This document shows positions 29,217 to 38,883 of a stretch of 64,000 nucleotides of DNA, in pieces. Position 1 is the stretch's first letter; each line of letters starts with the position of its first letter. This stretch comes from Leishmania martiniquensis (Eukaryota > Euglenozoa > Kinetoplastea > Trypanosomatida > Trypanosomatidae). The notes beneath the pieces were generated by a model. It did not search any database. It worked only from the letters and a program-made list of their open reading frames with translations, and had not been told where the DNA came from. The stretch lies in the NCBI RefSeq assembly GCF_017916325.1, contig NC_090136.1:64501-128500 (forward strand), in the 5' to 3' direction. A program made the translations under genes and the position numbers.

Positions 29217-30106
29217 CCAAAGGAGGGGGGGCTATGGGCACGACAGGTGCGTACACCCGCACCGACACGCACACACACACACACATATATATATAGATGT
29301 ACGCACCCGAACCTCCGCATGTGTTGCGACACACTCGCCTGCGCGTGTGTGCCTACGTGCTGGCCACCACGTCTACTCCCTGTCTCTGCCCTTTTCAATC
29401 TTCTACCAGGCGCTCCCTATCGCACGGGCGGGTGCAAACGGAGGGGGGGGGCCTTCTCCTCACCCCTCCCCCACACACACCCTCCCTCCCCCTCTTGTGG
29501 CATCGTGTTGCTTGCGGTCTTTATGCGAAGTCATTCGGTGTAGTGAATACCGGAGACAAGCATGTGCATGCTCGTATGTATTGCTGTCGGCAAGAACTGG
29601 AGAGGTGATGGAGGAGGAGGGGAGAGGGGGACATGGATGGCGGGGAGAGTACCAACACGCACACCCGTCACAAACACACCGCATCGGTGTCTCGCGCGCA
29701 GATGCAATAGCGGCGCCCTTTTTTCTTGGTGACACACTGAAAGAGAGACAGAGAGAGAGGCCCCGTATTACTCGCACTTAGACAAGGCATAACGGCACCC
29801 ATGGGCTTGTCCGGGTGGCGCGGGAGGGTGGGGGGAGGGAGGGGAAAAACGGGGTGGCCCGGCGGGAACCCCCCCCTTTCCCTTCCACGTACGTGAGCAC
29901 ACGCATGACCCCCCCCTCTCTCTCTCTTCTGGACTGCAGTGTGGGCCTTTTATCGTCGTACCGCTTCATCATCCGCGCCCTTTCTCTCTCTCTTTTTCCC
30001 TGTGCGTGTGTGAAGGGGTCACTCGCCTCTGCAGCGCCCCGAACACACACACGCACACGCACGCACGCATACTGCCCGCACACAGAGTAATCAACAGCTG
30101 CCAGCA
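29217..30106. other. Intergenic spacer, no gene seen
   Basis: A CA repeat joined to an alternating AT tract lies at 29269-29296. Other contents are C-runs, G-runs, and a CT-rich tract at 29979-30001 followed by GCAG ending at 30034. The last is a plausible splice acceptor for the next gene. Confidence 0.6.
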
Positions 30107-30679
30107 ATGGCGAAGGGGACGGCGAAGAAAAACTTGAAGAAGAACCTCGTGCGCATGCGCGTCTTCTGGATCATCACGACTGCCGTGAACGCACTCTACG
30201 TGCTCGCCATTCTCTACCGCAACGGCAGCCTCCCGTCTTTTCGTGACCTTGCGGCGATCAGTTTCTGGGCTGGGCAGGAGTACGTGGCATACTCGGCGCT
30301 AAACAAGTTGGCGCAGCCTACCCTCAGCCCTGACGGCGATTTATTAGACTGCATCGATGCCTCCAATCCGCAGGAGCTGGGCTACTACACCTTCGTTCAG
30401 GATGTGCTATGGGTGTGCTGGGCTGTGCAGCTGCTCTGCATTCTGCATCCCGCCTTCATCGTATTTTACCTCCCTGTGCCGGCAACGCTCATCTCCAAGT
30501 TCTGGGGATCAGTGCTGGCGCCTTTACTGTCCACCTTCTTCGGCGGCAGCGGCGGCGGCGACGACATTGGCGCCGATGACGGCGGCAGCAGTGGCGCCCC
30601 GCGCAATCGGCAGGAGCGGCGGAAGGAGGAACTGAAGCAGCGCAAGGCGGCGCGGCGCGGCAAGACGCTCACAGATTAG
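30107..30679 (+). CDS. SND2: TMEM208/SND2-family ER protein
   Basis: The 190-residue protein starts MAKGTAKKNLKKNLVRMRVF, followed by a first membrane segment (FWIITTAVNALYVLAILY), then a segment near FWAGQEYVAYSAL, a typical loop with LSPDGDLLDCIDASNPQELG, and paired hydrophobic stretches (FVQDVLWVCWAVQLL and FIVFYLPVPATLISKFW). The tail has Gly/Asp repeats, then NRQERRKEELKQRKAARRG. This is the DUF788 pattern of TMEM208 (yeast Snd2), a component of the SRP-independent route for inserting proteins into the ER membrane. ATG 30107 is well placed after a splice signal at 30034. Length is close to the family norm. Confidence 0.88.
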   Translation: MAKGTAKKNLKKNLVRMRVFWIITTAVNALYVLAILYRNGSLPSFRDLAAISFWAGQEYVAYSALNKLAQPTLSPDGDLLDCIDASNPQELGYYTFVQDVLWVCWAVQLLCILHPAFIVFYLPVPATLISKFWGSVLAPLLSTFFGGSGGGDDIGADDGGSSGAPRNRQERRKEELKQRKAARRGKTLTD

Positions 30680-32323
30680 TGGGCCAGCTGGGAGAGGAGA
30701 GGGCAAGGCTCCCGTCTCCAGGGAAAGAAAAGCGCGTGAGAGAGAGACAGCGCCGCGCCTCCGTCACCCCCCCCTCCTCCTCCCTCCTCTCTCCTCCGCC
30801 TCTCTGGCGCACTCATCGCCACTTCTGTTGTGCGCCACATCGCGGTAGAAGAAAACAAAAAATAGGAAACGGGCATAGACGCCAGTGTGCCCTGTACCTG
30901 AGTGCATGCGGAAAGAGAGGGAGGCGAGGGATTTGGCGACGCGGCTGGCGACTGGATCGCGCACGACACCGTGCATGAGTGCGCATGGGTGTATCCACCT
31001 GTGGCAGTGCAACGGCGCTGTGCCGTCATCCTACTCGAGTGAGCTGCACGCTTGACTTGGCTCTCGATTTATTACTTCGCTGAGGAGGTGTAAGGGAGGG
31101 AGGGAGGGGAGGTTGGCCGTGACGGCGGGGGTGAGCAGAGGGGGGAGGGGTACTGGCATCTCTGGTGTCACTCGCCGTCTGTGTGTGTGCGTGTGTATTG
31201 GGGGGGAGGGGGCAGAAGGCAGGCAGAGGGAGGCATATACACACAGACACGCCCTCCCGCCCCCCCCCTTCCCCCAACTACACGCTCGTGTAGTGTGTCT
31301 GTCTGTGTGTCTGTCTCTCTCTCTCTGTGCCTCGCACAGCAACTGCTGGCGACGAACGCACCCACTCGCCCGCCCCCACCCCTCTCCTTCCAAAGCCAAC
31401 CAGTGGGTGCACGCGTCTCTCGGGAGCGTGACGGCGCGACAAGATCCGCAGCGGAGGGGACGATGGTGGGCTCGCTCTCCATGACGAGCACTACCGTTGC
31501 CGTCGACGGTGCCTCCGACCGCCGCTTCCGTTAGGGGAAGGGACCTCAGTAGCGGCCACAGCAGCCCCTCATCTCACGCCGCTTGCCACTGCCCGTCTCA
31601 CACACACACACCTTCCCCCTCCCGCCCACCCACCTACACGCACACATACACAGGCGCCCACCGCCAGCGGTGCGGGGATCGGTGGGGGGAGGGCAAATAT
31701 GCCGTCGGATGGATGGCCTCGGCGTGTGTCACGGTGACCCTTCCACCATCACCACCACCACCTCTTCCACACACGCGCGCACCCCTCCCTCCATCGCTCT
31801 CCGTCTCCCTCTCCCTCTCTCTCTCTGACACTCGCGGAGTCTTTATCCACACACACACACACACACAATCAAGAGCGAACTGCTGGTGTGCGTACTACTG
31901 CTGTATGCAGCGCGTGAGCACGCATTCCCCACACCCCTTTTCTCTCTCTCTCTCTCTCCGTTCTTGTTTTCCTTTCTTGCAATCGTCTCAGCCCTTTGGC
32001 AAGCGCGCCGTTCACTGTCACAGACCCCGCGCGCACCTTTGCTCCCTCTGTCTTTTTCTCTGTGTGTGTGTGTGCGTCGGTGTGCGTGCGGGTGTGTCTG
32101 TGGGGCGTCGGCAACAACAACAGCAAAAAAAAAAGAAAGTGAGCGTCACTCTCGCCACTGGTGCGCACTGGCAAAGCGAGAAAGTGGCGTGAAAAGCGGA
32201 ATCGAACAGGCGAGGAAAGGGCGGTGGAGAGCTCCACCAGAGAAGGGAGAAGCAACCGGGGGGAGGGAAGCGGGTGGACGGCGCGAGCCGCACAAGGGCA
32301 ACTAGACGGCTGAGGGCGCAGCG
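30680..32323. other. Intergenic spacer containing copy 1 of a 539-bp dispersed repeat
   Basis: The spacer is rich in C-, G- and CA/GT runs. The perfect dispersed repeat occupies 31326-31864. After it, a T/C tract at 31937-31980 followed by CTCAG ending at 31991 is a candidate splice site for dymeclin. Confidence 0.6.
31326..31864 (+). repeat. 539-bp perfect dispersed repeat, copy 1
   Basis: This block reappears base for base at 47288-47826, same orientation, offset 15962. Its left end abuts a CT/GT microsatellite and its right end lies inside a CA repeat. It lies upstream of the dymeclin gene. No long coding frame with family features is present. Confidence 0.9.
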
Positions 32324-34837
32324 ATGGGTGCCGCCCTACGGAAGGAGGCGTCCGAGTATCTCACGGCGGCGTTGACATCGGACGCCGCCGGCCCTGACGC
32401 GGCGGACTTCCTTGCCAAGGTGAAGGTGTATGAGCGCAGCCTCTGTGGTGGTCCCGAGCTATACGACGTGGCGGAGCCGATTGCCGCCGCCGTGATGGGC
32501 ACGGCGGCCGAGACGGGGCGTGTGCGCTGGCTTCTGCGGCTGTGCAGTGAGGCCCTGCGCCGGTGTGTGGAAGCCCGCGGTGTGGCAGACGACAGCACAC
32601 CGGCGCTGCTGCACCTGACAGAATTGCTTCTGCGTCACATCCTGCGGCTGACCAAAGGGCGGTCGGTGGCCCTCGTTGGGGTCCTGGAGGCGGCGGGGAC
32701 GTGCGGGGACGCGACAGCGTCGAGCGGCGCGCCGTCTGAGGGCACCGCCGCGCTGCTATGCCGTATGGCGCTCTCTTTTTTGGTGAGCGTTCCGCTGAGC
32801 GCGGCCACGGTGGTGACGCACCTCGAGGTCCTGCGGCTGCTTCTCACAATGACGTCGTCGGCGCTGCACCACGGCACAGACTTCCAAGAGGACACGATGG
32901 ACCTCTTTACGGAGCTGATGATGTCGTCGCCGCTACTGGGCGAGTGCCTCGCCGCACTGCTGCAAACCATCGTGTCGTGGGGGAAGCTGAGCTGGACAGC
33001 ACCGTCGCCTACGCTATTCCATGAAGGGCATCAGCCGTCCTTCCTCAACCTTTTTCACGTTCTCAGCGCTGCCGTCGCCTCGCCCGAGCTTGCGGGCGGG
33101 ATGGCCGCATATGTGCTTGACGTGCCGAGCTTGACCACGGGCAAGGCGCCTGCCCCCGCGGGTGGCGATGGTCGGTCTACTGCACAGATGGCCGGCACGC
33201 TCCCGAAGGATCCTGCCGCAGTACTGGAGAGCAGCTGTGGCTGCTGGGAGCAGGTGGGCCGCCATGCCACAGCGCTGCTGTGCGTGCTCATTGTGCATCA
33301 AAAGGGAGGCGGCCAGAACCCGGCCCTCGAGTACGTGACGGCGATACGAGACGAGAGCCCCGTATCCTTCGCCGCCCTCCTCATGACCATTCGACGGCGG
33401 CTGGCGAGCTTCCCTGCGCTGTTGATTCTGCTGTACGTGCTGTTGCACGACCATGACGAATTCCTGCATACGATTTTGATGGAGAATGCGGCGGTGCTCG
33501 TCTCGACGGTGCAGCAGCTGTTGGAGTTGACAATCAAGACGTGCAGAGACACGGCGCGGCTGGCGATGCCTTCGACCGTTGGCGCGGCAGACGACGTGCT
33601 GCAGAATGCCGTGCTGGGGCGCATCATCTTTCAGCTCCGAATATTCTCGTACCCCTTCATCAACTTCATGTCAAGCACGTTGCTGCTTCTCCTCTCGCAG
33701 GACCGCGTGGTGAACCGGCTGCTGTGCAACACGCCGTGCTTTGGCAGGCACGCACTGGAGCGCTACGATGAGAACGCCTCTGTCGGCGCGCTTGCCGTCG
33801 TCGCGCTTTCGCTTGGCATCATCAAGGGGCTGAATGAGCGCAACGAGGCGCTCGTCGCCGTGTTCGCGCCGTGCCTAGTGAATCTCGCCCCGTTCGTGCA
33901 CGACATCGACTCCTACACGGCGCAGCGCGTGTCGGCACTTCTGACGCTGGCCCTCAAGAAGATTCATCGCGCGAGTGCACTCCTGAAGGCGTATGCAGCG
34001 GCAGCGGCGACAGCCACCGCCGAAGGGAACAGAGCCGCACGCATCATGGCGGAGGGCGGCGGCGCACCGGCCGCCGTGCCGGACCACTTTGGGGGCTCCA
34101 TGAGTAGCGCCAACGGTAGCACCACCGTGGCGCTGGCGTCCGCCGACGATGCGCGGGCTCTGGAGGAGATCCTGGCCATGTACGTGCGTCAGCTACGCAC
34201 CATCGTTGAGGGTGTGGAGGCGCTGCTGCGCGGGTTGGGCCGGCGAAATGAGCACCTTATCTACGAGTTGCTCTATGTCCGCAGCCGCATCATCGACGAC
34301 GTCGACGCCGCCGTCGAGGCGCAGTACCTGCATGGCCAATCAACGAAGCAGCTGCTGTCGAACTTGACCGAGATGATCAAAAATTGCGAAGCCGACATTG
34401 CCAGCTCCAACCAGGCACAGAGCCCGCAAGAGATTTTGGCCATCCTGCGGCGTGGTCAGCAGCAGCAGCAACAACAGCCGTCACATGGCCAAAGGCAGCA
34501 CAGTGACGTCGGCGATGGTGGTGACGAAGGAGGCAGCGAAGACCGCTACAATGGCAGCAGCGTTGGCGGCAGCTGCCACACCGGTGAAGGCTCATCAAAG
34601 ATCACCGATGGTCTGGCTGCGGCTTCGAACGTGGCAGCGACACTCGCCGCAGACGCGATGTCCAGTGCGGACGGCGCCTCCGTTGATTTGGTGTACAGCT
34701 ACGAAGAGTCGCCGCACAGCTACGATTTCTTTGGGCCGTTTGTGTGGGCAACGTTGCTGAGCGCCGGCCAGCTGCCCGGCGGGGCGCTGTGGTGCCGCCA
34801 CAGCAGCGAGCTCCCGTTGTTTCCGCATAGTTGTTGA
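32324..34837 (+). CDS. DYM: Dymeclin
   Basis: The 837-residue protein is a dymeclin, a Golgi-associated peripheral protein made almost wholly of alpha-helical repeats. It opens MGAALRKEASEYL, with Gly2 positioned for N-myristoylation as in animal dymeclin. Matching blocks include FPALLILLYVLLHDHDEFLH, the helical stretch FINFMSSTLLLLLSQDRVVN, and the C-terminal SYDFFGPFVWATLLSAGQLP which corresponds to the family's closing EEFFxPYVWSLxY. An insertion of Gln/Gly/Ser-rich sequence at about residues 705-755 is disordered and unlike animal proteins. Human dymeclin loss causes a skeletal dysplasia; function in protozoa is unstudied as far as I know. The call rests on the N-terminal and C-terminal blocks together. 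Confidence 0.85.
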   Translation: MGAALRKEASEYLTAALTSDAAGPDAADFLAKVKVYERSLCGGPELYDVAEPIAAAVMGTAAETGRVRWLLRLCSEALRRCVEARGVADDSTPALLHLTELLLRHILRLTKGRSVALVGVLEAAGTCGDATASSGAPSEGTAALLCRMALSFLVSVPLSAATVVTHLEVLRLLLTMTSSALHHGTDFQEDTMDLFTELMMSSPLLGECLAALLQTIVSWGKLSWTAPSPTLFHEGHQPSFLNLFHVLSAAVASPELAGGMAAYVLDVPSLTTGKAPAPAGGDGRSTAQMAGTLPKDPAAVLESSCGCWEQVGRHATALLCVLIVHQKGGGQNPALEYVTAIRDESPVSFAALLMTIRRRLASFPALLILLYVLLHDHDEFLHTILMENAAVLVSTVQQLLELTIKTCRDTARLAMPSTVGAADDVLQNAVLGRIIFQLRIFSYPFINFMSSTLLLLLSQDRVVNRLLCNTPCFGRHALERYDENASVGALAVVALSLGIIKGLNERNEALVAVFAPCLVNLAPFVHDIDSYTAQRVSALLTLALKKIHRASALLKAYAAAAATATAEGNRAARIMAEGGGAPAAVPDHFGGSMSSANGSTTVALASADDARALEEILAMYVRQLRTIVEGVEALLRGLGRRNEHLIYELLYVRSRIIDDVDAAVEAQYLHGQSTKQLLSNLTEMIKNCEADIASSNQAQSPQEILAILRRGQQQQQQQPSHGQRQHSDVGDGGDEGGSEDRYNGSSVGGSCHTGEGSSKITDGLAAASNVAATLAADAMSSADGASVDLVYSYEESPHSYDFFGPFVWATLLSAGQLPGGALWCRHSSELPLFPHSC

Positions 34838-35628
34838 CCGGAGGACTCACCGTGAGCGCAGCGCCTCCCCCTCCCCTCCCCTCCACACACTAAAAAAACA
34901 AAGAAAACACAATTCCGCTTCCCCGTGCGATTGGTCGTGGTGGTGTCCGTCTGCGTGTGTGTGTGTGTGTGTGTGTGAGGGTGGGGGGGGCGTGGGCGTG
35001 GGCGTGACCACTGTCGCCAGGTAACGATTCTCTCCCCCTCTCCAGAGTCCTCCGGAATTGCGTCCACATCACACACACACAGAGAGAGAGGCATATATAT
35101 ATATACTCTACCCCCTTTCGATGCTGGAGAGGTGTGGTGTGTGTGTGATGTGTGTGTGGAGGGGGGGGGGGCGAAGCTCATTTCTTCTGTTACTCTTCTG
35201 TTCCACTCCTCCGGTGTGTGTGTGCGATATGGCGGAGGCGGTCGCGGCAACGACTACGCGCGCCACCCGTAGCCATTCTTTCCGTTGTGTAGTTCGGCCT
35301 CTGCCCCGTTTCGCATCCGCAGCAGCAACGCGAAGGCAGCGAAACGCGGCAGTTCCGCAGGATTCTGTGAGTCCGCACCGGGATAGACGCGCGCATTCGC
35401 TCCTGGTGAAGGAGACTATCTCGCGCCTTCATCTGGGGCAATCGATGCGCTGCGGGCGCGCGGCGCATCCATGCGGTCGTGCGTATGCCCCGCACCGCAG
35501 GTGCACGGCAGCTTCCGTATTTCCCTCTCTGCTGTCAACCCCTTCCCCTTCTGCGTCTATCTTCGATACACAGGCAAGTCGTACCACATGCGCGTACGCG
35601 CACACAGAACACTTGCACGCAGGATCTG
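34838..35628. other. Intergenic spacer with strong splice signal and short uORF
   Basis: It contains a GT repeat near 34955-34977, a G-run near 35159-35171, a CA repeat near 35066-35080 and an AT tract at 35094-35105. The right end carries the pyrimidine-rich acceptor at 35515-35573 and an upstream open frame at 35588-35629. Confidence 0.6.
35515..35573 (+). promoter_or_regulatory. Candidate trans-splice acceptor for the coiled-coil gene
   Basis: A long T/C-rich tract (TTCCCTCTCT, CCCCTTCCCCTTCTGC) ends in ACACAG with AG at 35572-35573. It is one of the clearest acceptors in the window and gives a leader of about 55 nt to ATG 35629. Confidence 0.7.
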
Positions 35629-35629
35629 A
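35588..35629 (+). CDS. Short upstream ORF (13 codons) overlapping the main start
   Basis: If splicing occurs at 35573, the first ATG in the mRNA is at 35588. It reads 13 sense codons and stops with TGA at 35627-35629, so stop and main ATG overlap as TGATG. This could reduce or couple translation of the main frame. Its coding function is doubtful. Confidence 0.35.
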   Translation: MRVRAHRTLARRI

Positions 35630-38100
35630 TGCAGCGCCCGCCGCGTCCCGAGCCAACGCGGCTCTCGCACTACTTCTTCCAGCAAGTTGTCTCCCATGTG
35701 CCGCACACCGAAGCCGCTGGAGGGGATGCCACGGAGGCGGCCGCGAGCGAGGGCCGCCAGCCGCAGGGAAAGTCTTTGTTGCCCTCAGAATCTGCGGCAG
35801 CCGTGTCCGCTAGCGTGGTCGCGTGCTCGCCATCCTCGTCACCACCGCCTTCGATGCGCGAGCCCGGCGTCAGCGCCGGCGTACCCGACCTCCCCGCTGG
35901 CACGTTAGCGGCGGCTACGGCCCGCACAGACGCTGGTGCGCCGGCGCGCGTCACGGGCGACGCGGCGACAGACAGAGCGATGTGGGAATACTTTACCCCG
36001 GCCTCGTTCCGTCACAGCTTCGAAGGCTTTGTGAGGACAGAGAGCGCTCAGACCGAGTCGCTACGCCGCGCCGTGGAGGCGGCTTGGCGCGATGTGGAGC
36101 TGATTCAGCAACGCAACGTGGCGCGTCGCACAGCCTTGGCGGACGTCCTCGCCGACCCCGACGCGGCATGGCGAGCAGAGGTGCAGGGGAGGCTCTACTG
36201 GCGAGCGACGGACATCGTGCAGCGCTACGGGCTCGAGGTGGCCGTGGACGGTGAGGGCGGAGCCGATGGAGGCGAGACGAGCCAGACAGACACGGCGCGC
36301 GTCACGCTCGATTTTTCCGTCGTCCGCGACGGTGTCCGTGCAGATCGCGGTGGCAATCCTAACGACGGCGCCCTCAAAGCGCCGCGGCGTGGCAGCAGCG
36401 GCAGCGAGGCCAGTGACATGGAGGATGCAACTGGTGGGTTGCTGTCGTCTCCCCATCCAAAGCAACCACACCAGCCGACGGCCGCGCGTGCGAGCACGCA
36501 GGCGGGCACCGCCGCGTTGCCGATCGCCAAAGCGGGGGCTAAGACGGCGGGCGACCTACTCCATCCCTACGCCCGCCCGCACTTTCTGCGTCGCATCTTC
36601 GCACCGCTTCAGCGGTCGCGCGATTCGCTGCCCAAGTGGACGACACTGCTGCTGCGCGATGTCCATAGCGTGCAGAAAGCCACGCTGCCCACTCTCGAGA
36701 AGCGTGTCCAGAGCGCGGTGGTCTTCAAGGTGCCACTGCACCGAATCTTCCTCACAGCGCGGGCGGCGCTGCAGTCGTGCGTGCAGCAGCAGCGAGTCGC
36801 GCCGGATGCGGAGTTGGCGCAGGTGTCGGCGTATCGGCAGCTGGAGCAGCATGGGAAGCGGTGGGTGGACTTCGTGGAGGCGCACGAGGCGGCCGCCGCG
36901 GTCTCGAAATCGGCGAACGCGGGAGGTGCGACGGCAGTGGCGGCCTCTGCCGACGACGCGGTCCCCAGCTTGGCACAGCGGTGGACAACGGCCGAGGAGC
37001 TGTGGGCGCTGCTCCTTGACGATCTGGACACGTGCAAGAGCTTCTTTGCCGATGCCATCCACCGCTGCAACTCCGTCCGCGAGCACGTCGCGGCGGAGAT
37101 GGACTCGGCGCGGCAGTCGGTGCATACCCACCGCCGCCAATGCGGCGCGACGATGGCGGCCATGACGTTCGATGCACAGGCGTGCGCGGAACTGCTCAAC
37201 CGCAACGGCCAGCGCATCGAGATGGCGGTGGAAGAGATGGGAGGGACGTTCACTAGGGAGCGGGATCGGCTACGACGGTCCATCACGGAGGGCGAGGCGC
37301 TCTTGGCGCGGCTTGCGGGGCAGCAGGAAAAAAGCGCGCGTCGCGTGCGAGAGGCGCTGAAGGCGTTCTTCATGGAACAGCTCCAGTACGAAGAGGCCTC
37401 GCAGGCGCTGCTGCAGAACGAGCTCAGCTTGGCGCAGCTCGAGGCGAGTTACGGTCAGCTTCGACAGGCTGTTCAGTTGCGGTACAAAGGGGCGACGGAG
37501 AGCAGGAAAGACGCTGCAGACCTCCTGCAGCTGCTGGCAGACGGCGACGCCGCAGCGCAACAGCTCTTCGACGCCTGCGAGGCGCACTGCCGTCGCATCG
37601 AGACGGACAACAACTTCATCCAATGCCGCCTGGTGGATCAGTGCACGCTGGCGCTTCAGCAGCGCTATCGCTGCGTGCAGGTGATGGCGGCGCTGTACGA
37701 GCAGCGCTACGACACCCTTGAAGCCCGCGCAGGCGACTCATGGCAGCTGCAGTTTCTGCTCTCCGGCGAACGCATGTGGGCTACGGAAAATCTCAGCGAC
37801 GTGCGCTCGGAGCTGACACAGTTGCAGCAGGATTGGCGCCAGGTGTGTGCACTGCGAGCGGAGCTGGAGCTGGAGCCAGCACGCCTGGACGTGCACGTGC
37901 TCACGCCCGGCTGGCAGCAACTGATGGCAACGTTGCTTAGCCTGGATGCCCCTCCGTCGCTGCAGCGACGCCTGCAGACACTCCGGGCCCACGCCGCGGC
38001 GATGGAGCCAACGGCGGCGGGCTGTGGTCCACAGGCGGTGCACTACCTCCTCCGCAGTGCGGCGGCGGCGACCCAGGCGCCGGTCTGCCCCGCGCCGTGA
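35629..38100 (+). CDS. Large coiled-coil protein of unknown function
   Basis: I do not recognise a family. The 823-residue protein is read from ATG 35629 (MQRPPRPEPTRLSHYFF); longer frames start upstream of the splice acceptor. Residues about 1-100 are Ala/Ser/Pro-rich. A predicted helical region (EYFTPASFRHSFEGFVRTES, LRRAVEAAWRDVELIQQRN) follows, then a basic linker. From about residue 290 onward helices with heptad spacing dominate, such as VQSAVVFKVPLHRIFLTARA, REALKAFFMEQLQYEEASQA and VRSELTQLQQDWRQVCALRA. Tryptophans and His/Cys occur in the second half, and the C-terminus is Ala-rich. Coiled coils like these are common in trypanosomatid cytoskeletal or flagellar proteins, but that is only a guess here. 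Confidence 0.8.
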   Translation: MQRPPRPEPTRLSHYFFQQVVSHVPHTEAAGGDATEAAASEGRQPQGKSLLPSESAAAVSASVVACSPSSSPPPSMREPGVSAGVPDLPAGTLAAATARTDAGAPARVTGDAATDRAMWEYFTPASFRHSFEGFVRTESAQTESLRRAVEAAWRDVELIQQRNVARRTALADVLADPDAAWRAEVQGRLYWRATDIVQRYGLEVAVDGEGGADGGETSQTDTARVTLDFSVVRDGVRADRGGNPNDGALKAPRRGSSGSEASDMEDATGGLLSSPHPKQPHQPTAARASTQAGTAALPIAKAGAKTAGDLLHPYARPHFLRRIFAPLQRSRDSLPKWTTLLLRDVHSVQKATLPTLEKRVQSAVVFKVPLHRIFLTARAALQSCVQQQRVAPDAELAQVSAYRQLEQHGKRWVDFVEAHEAAAAVSKSANAGGATAVAASADDAVPSLAQRWTTAEELWALLLDDLDTCKSFFADAIHRCNSVREHVAAEMDSARQSVHTHRRQCGATMAAMTFDAQACAELLNRNGQRIEMAVEEMGGTFTRERDRLRRSITEGEALLARLAGQQEKSARRVREALKAFFMEQLQYEEASQALLQNELSLAQLEASYGQLRQAVQLRYKGATESRKDAADLLQLLADGDAAAQQLFDACEAHCRRIETDNNFIQCRLVDQCTLALQQRYRCVQVMAALYEQRYDTLEARAGDSWQLQFLLSGERMWATENLSDVRSELTQLQQDWRQVCALRAELELEPARLDVHVLTPGWQQLMATLLSLDAPPSLQRRLQTLRAHAAAMEPTAAGCGPQAVHYLLRSAAAATQAPVCPAP

Positions 38101-38883
38101 CCACGCACAAGGTCATAAGAGAGATGAGGGCAATCGAAGAAGAGAGGCGAGGGGGGAGGGGAGGGGACGGAGTGCACCTCCCTCTGTCCTTGCCGCTCTC
38201 TCTCTCTTTCTTTCTCTCTCTCGACTACTTTGAGGATCGTGATGTGTATCGCGTGTGTCGCTGCGTGTATTCATGTTTGTGTGTGCGTGTCTATGGAGAG
38301 AGCGCGCGTGAGTGGAGCGCTCGCATTGATTGATGTACAGCATACCCCCACCCGAGCCCCCCTTCCCCCCAACTCTTCTTCTCCTGTCCCTCCCTCCCCC
38401 CTCCACCACCCCGCCTCGACCCAGCCCAGCCCCGCAGACAGTCGCTGCGGTTCGCGTCTGCTCGCTCCCTCTCCCCCATTCCCTGACCGTCTCGGTGTCG
38501 CGCCCACCTCATCGGCCCCCGAGCGGCTTCCCTTCTCAGGTCCCTCTCTCTCTCTCGGCGAAAAGGGAACGGGGAGGAGGGCAGCGCTGCATGAACGACG
38601 CCCCCCACTCCCTACCCAACCCACTCTCTCTCTCCCTCCGCACACACACACACACACGCAGCAGTCGCAGCGAAAGCGCACGCCCTCTCGCCTCCCCTTC
38701 TCCCCCTCCCCGCCTCTCATACCGGGAAGCACAGACACCCCATGTGACGTATCACACATCACAGATAGCAGAGAAAGGATTGATACAGGGCCCCTCCCTA
38801 TGCCACTGTGTTGCGCACAGGCCACAGCTGTCCCGCGTCACCTCCGCTCCGCTTCTTAGGCCCCCGCCCTCCCCACTGGTGTA
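38101..38883. other. Intergenic spacer, pyrimidine-rich, no gene seen
   Basis: The plus strand is strongly C/T-rich (38196-38222 and 38340-38720) with a CA repeat at 38642-38658. No credible coding frame. Confidence 0.6.
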
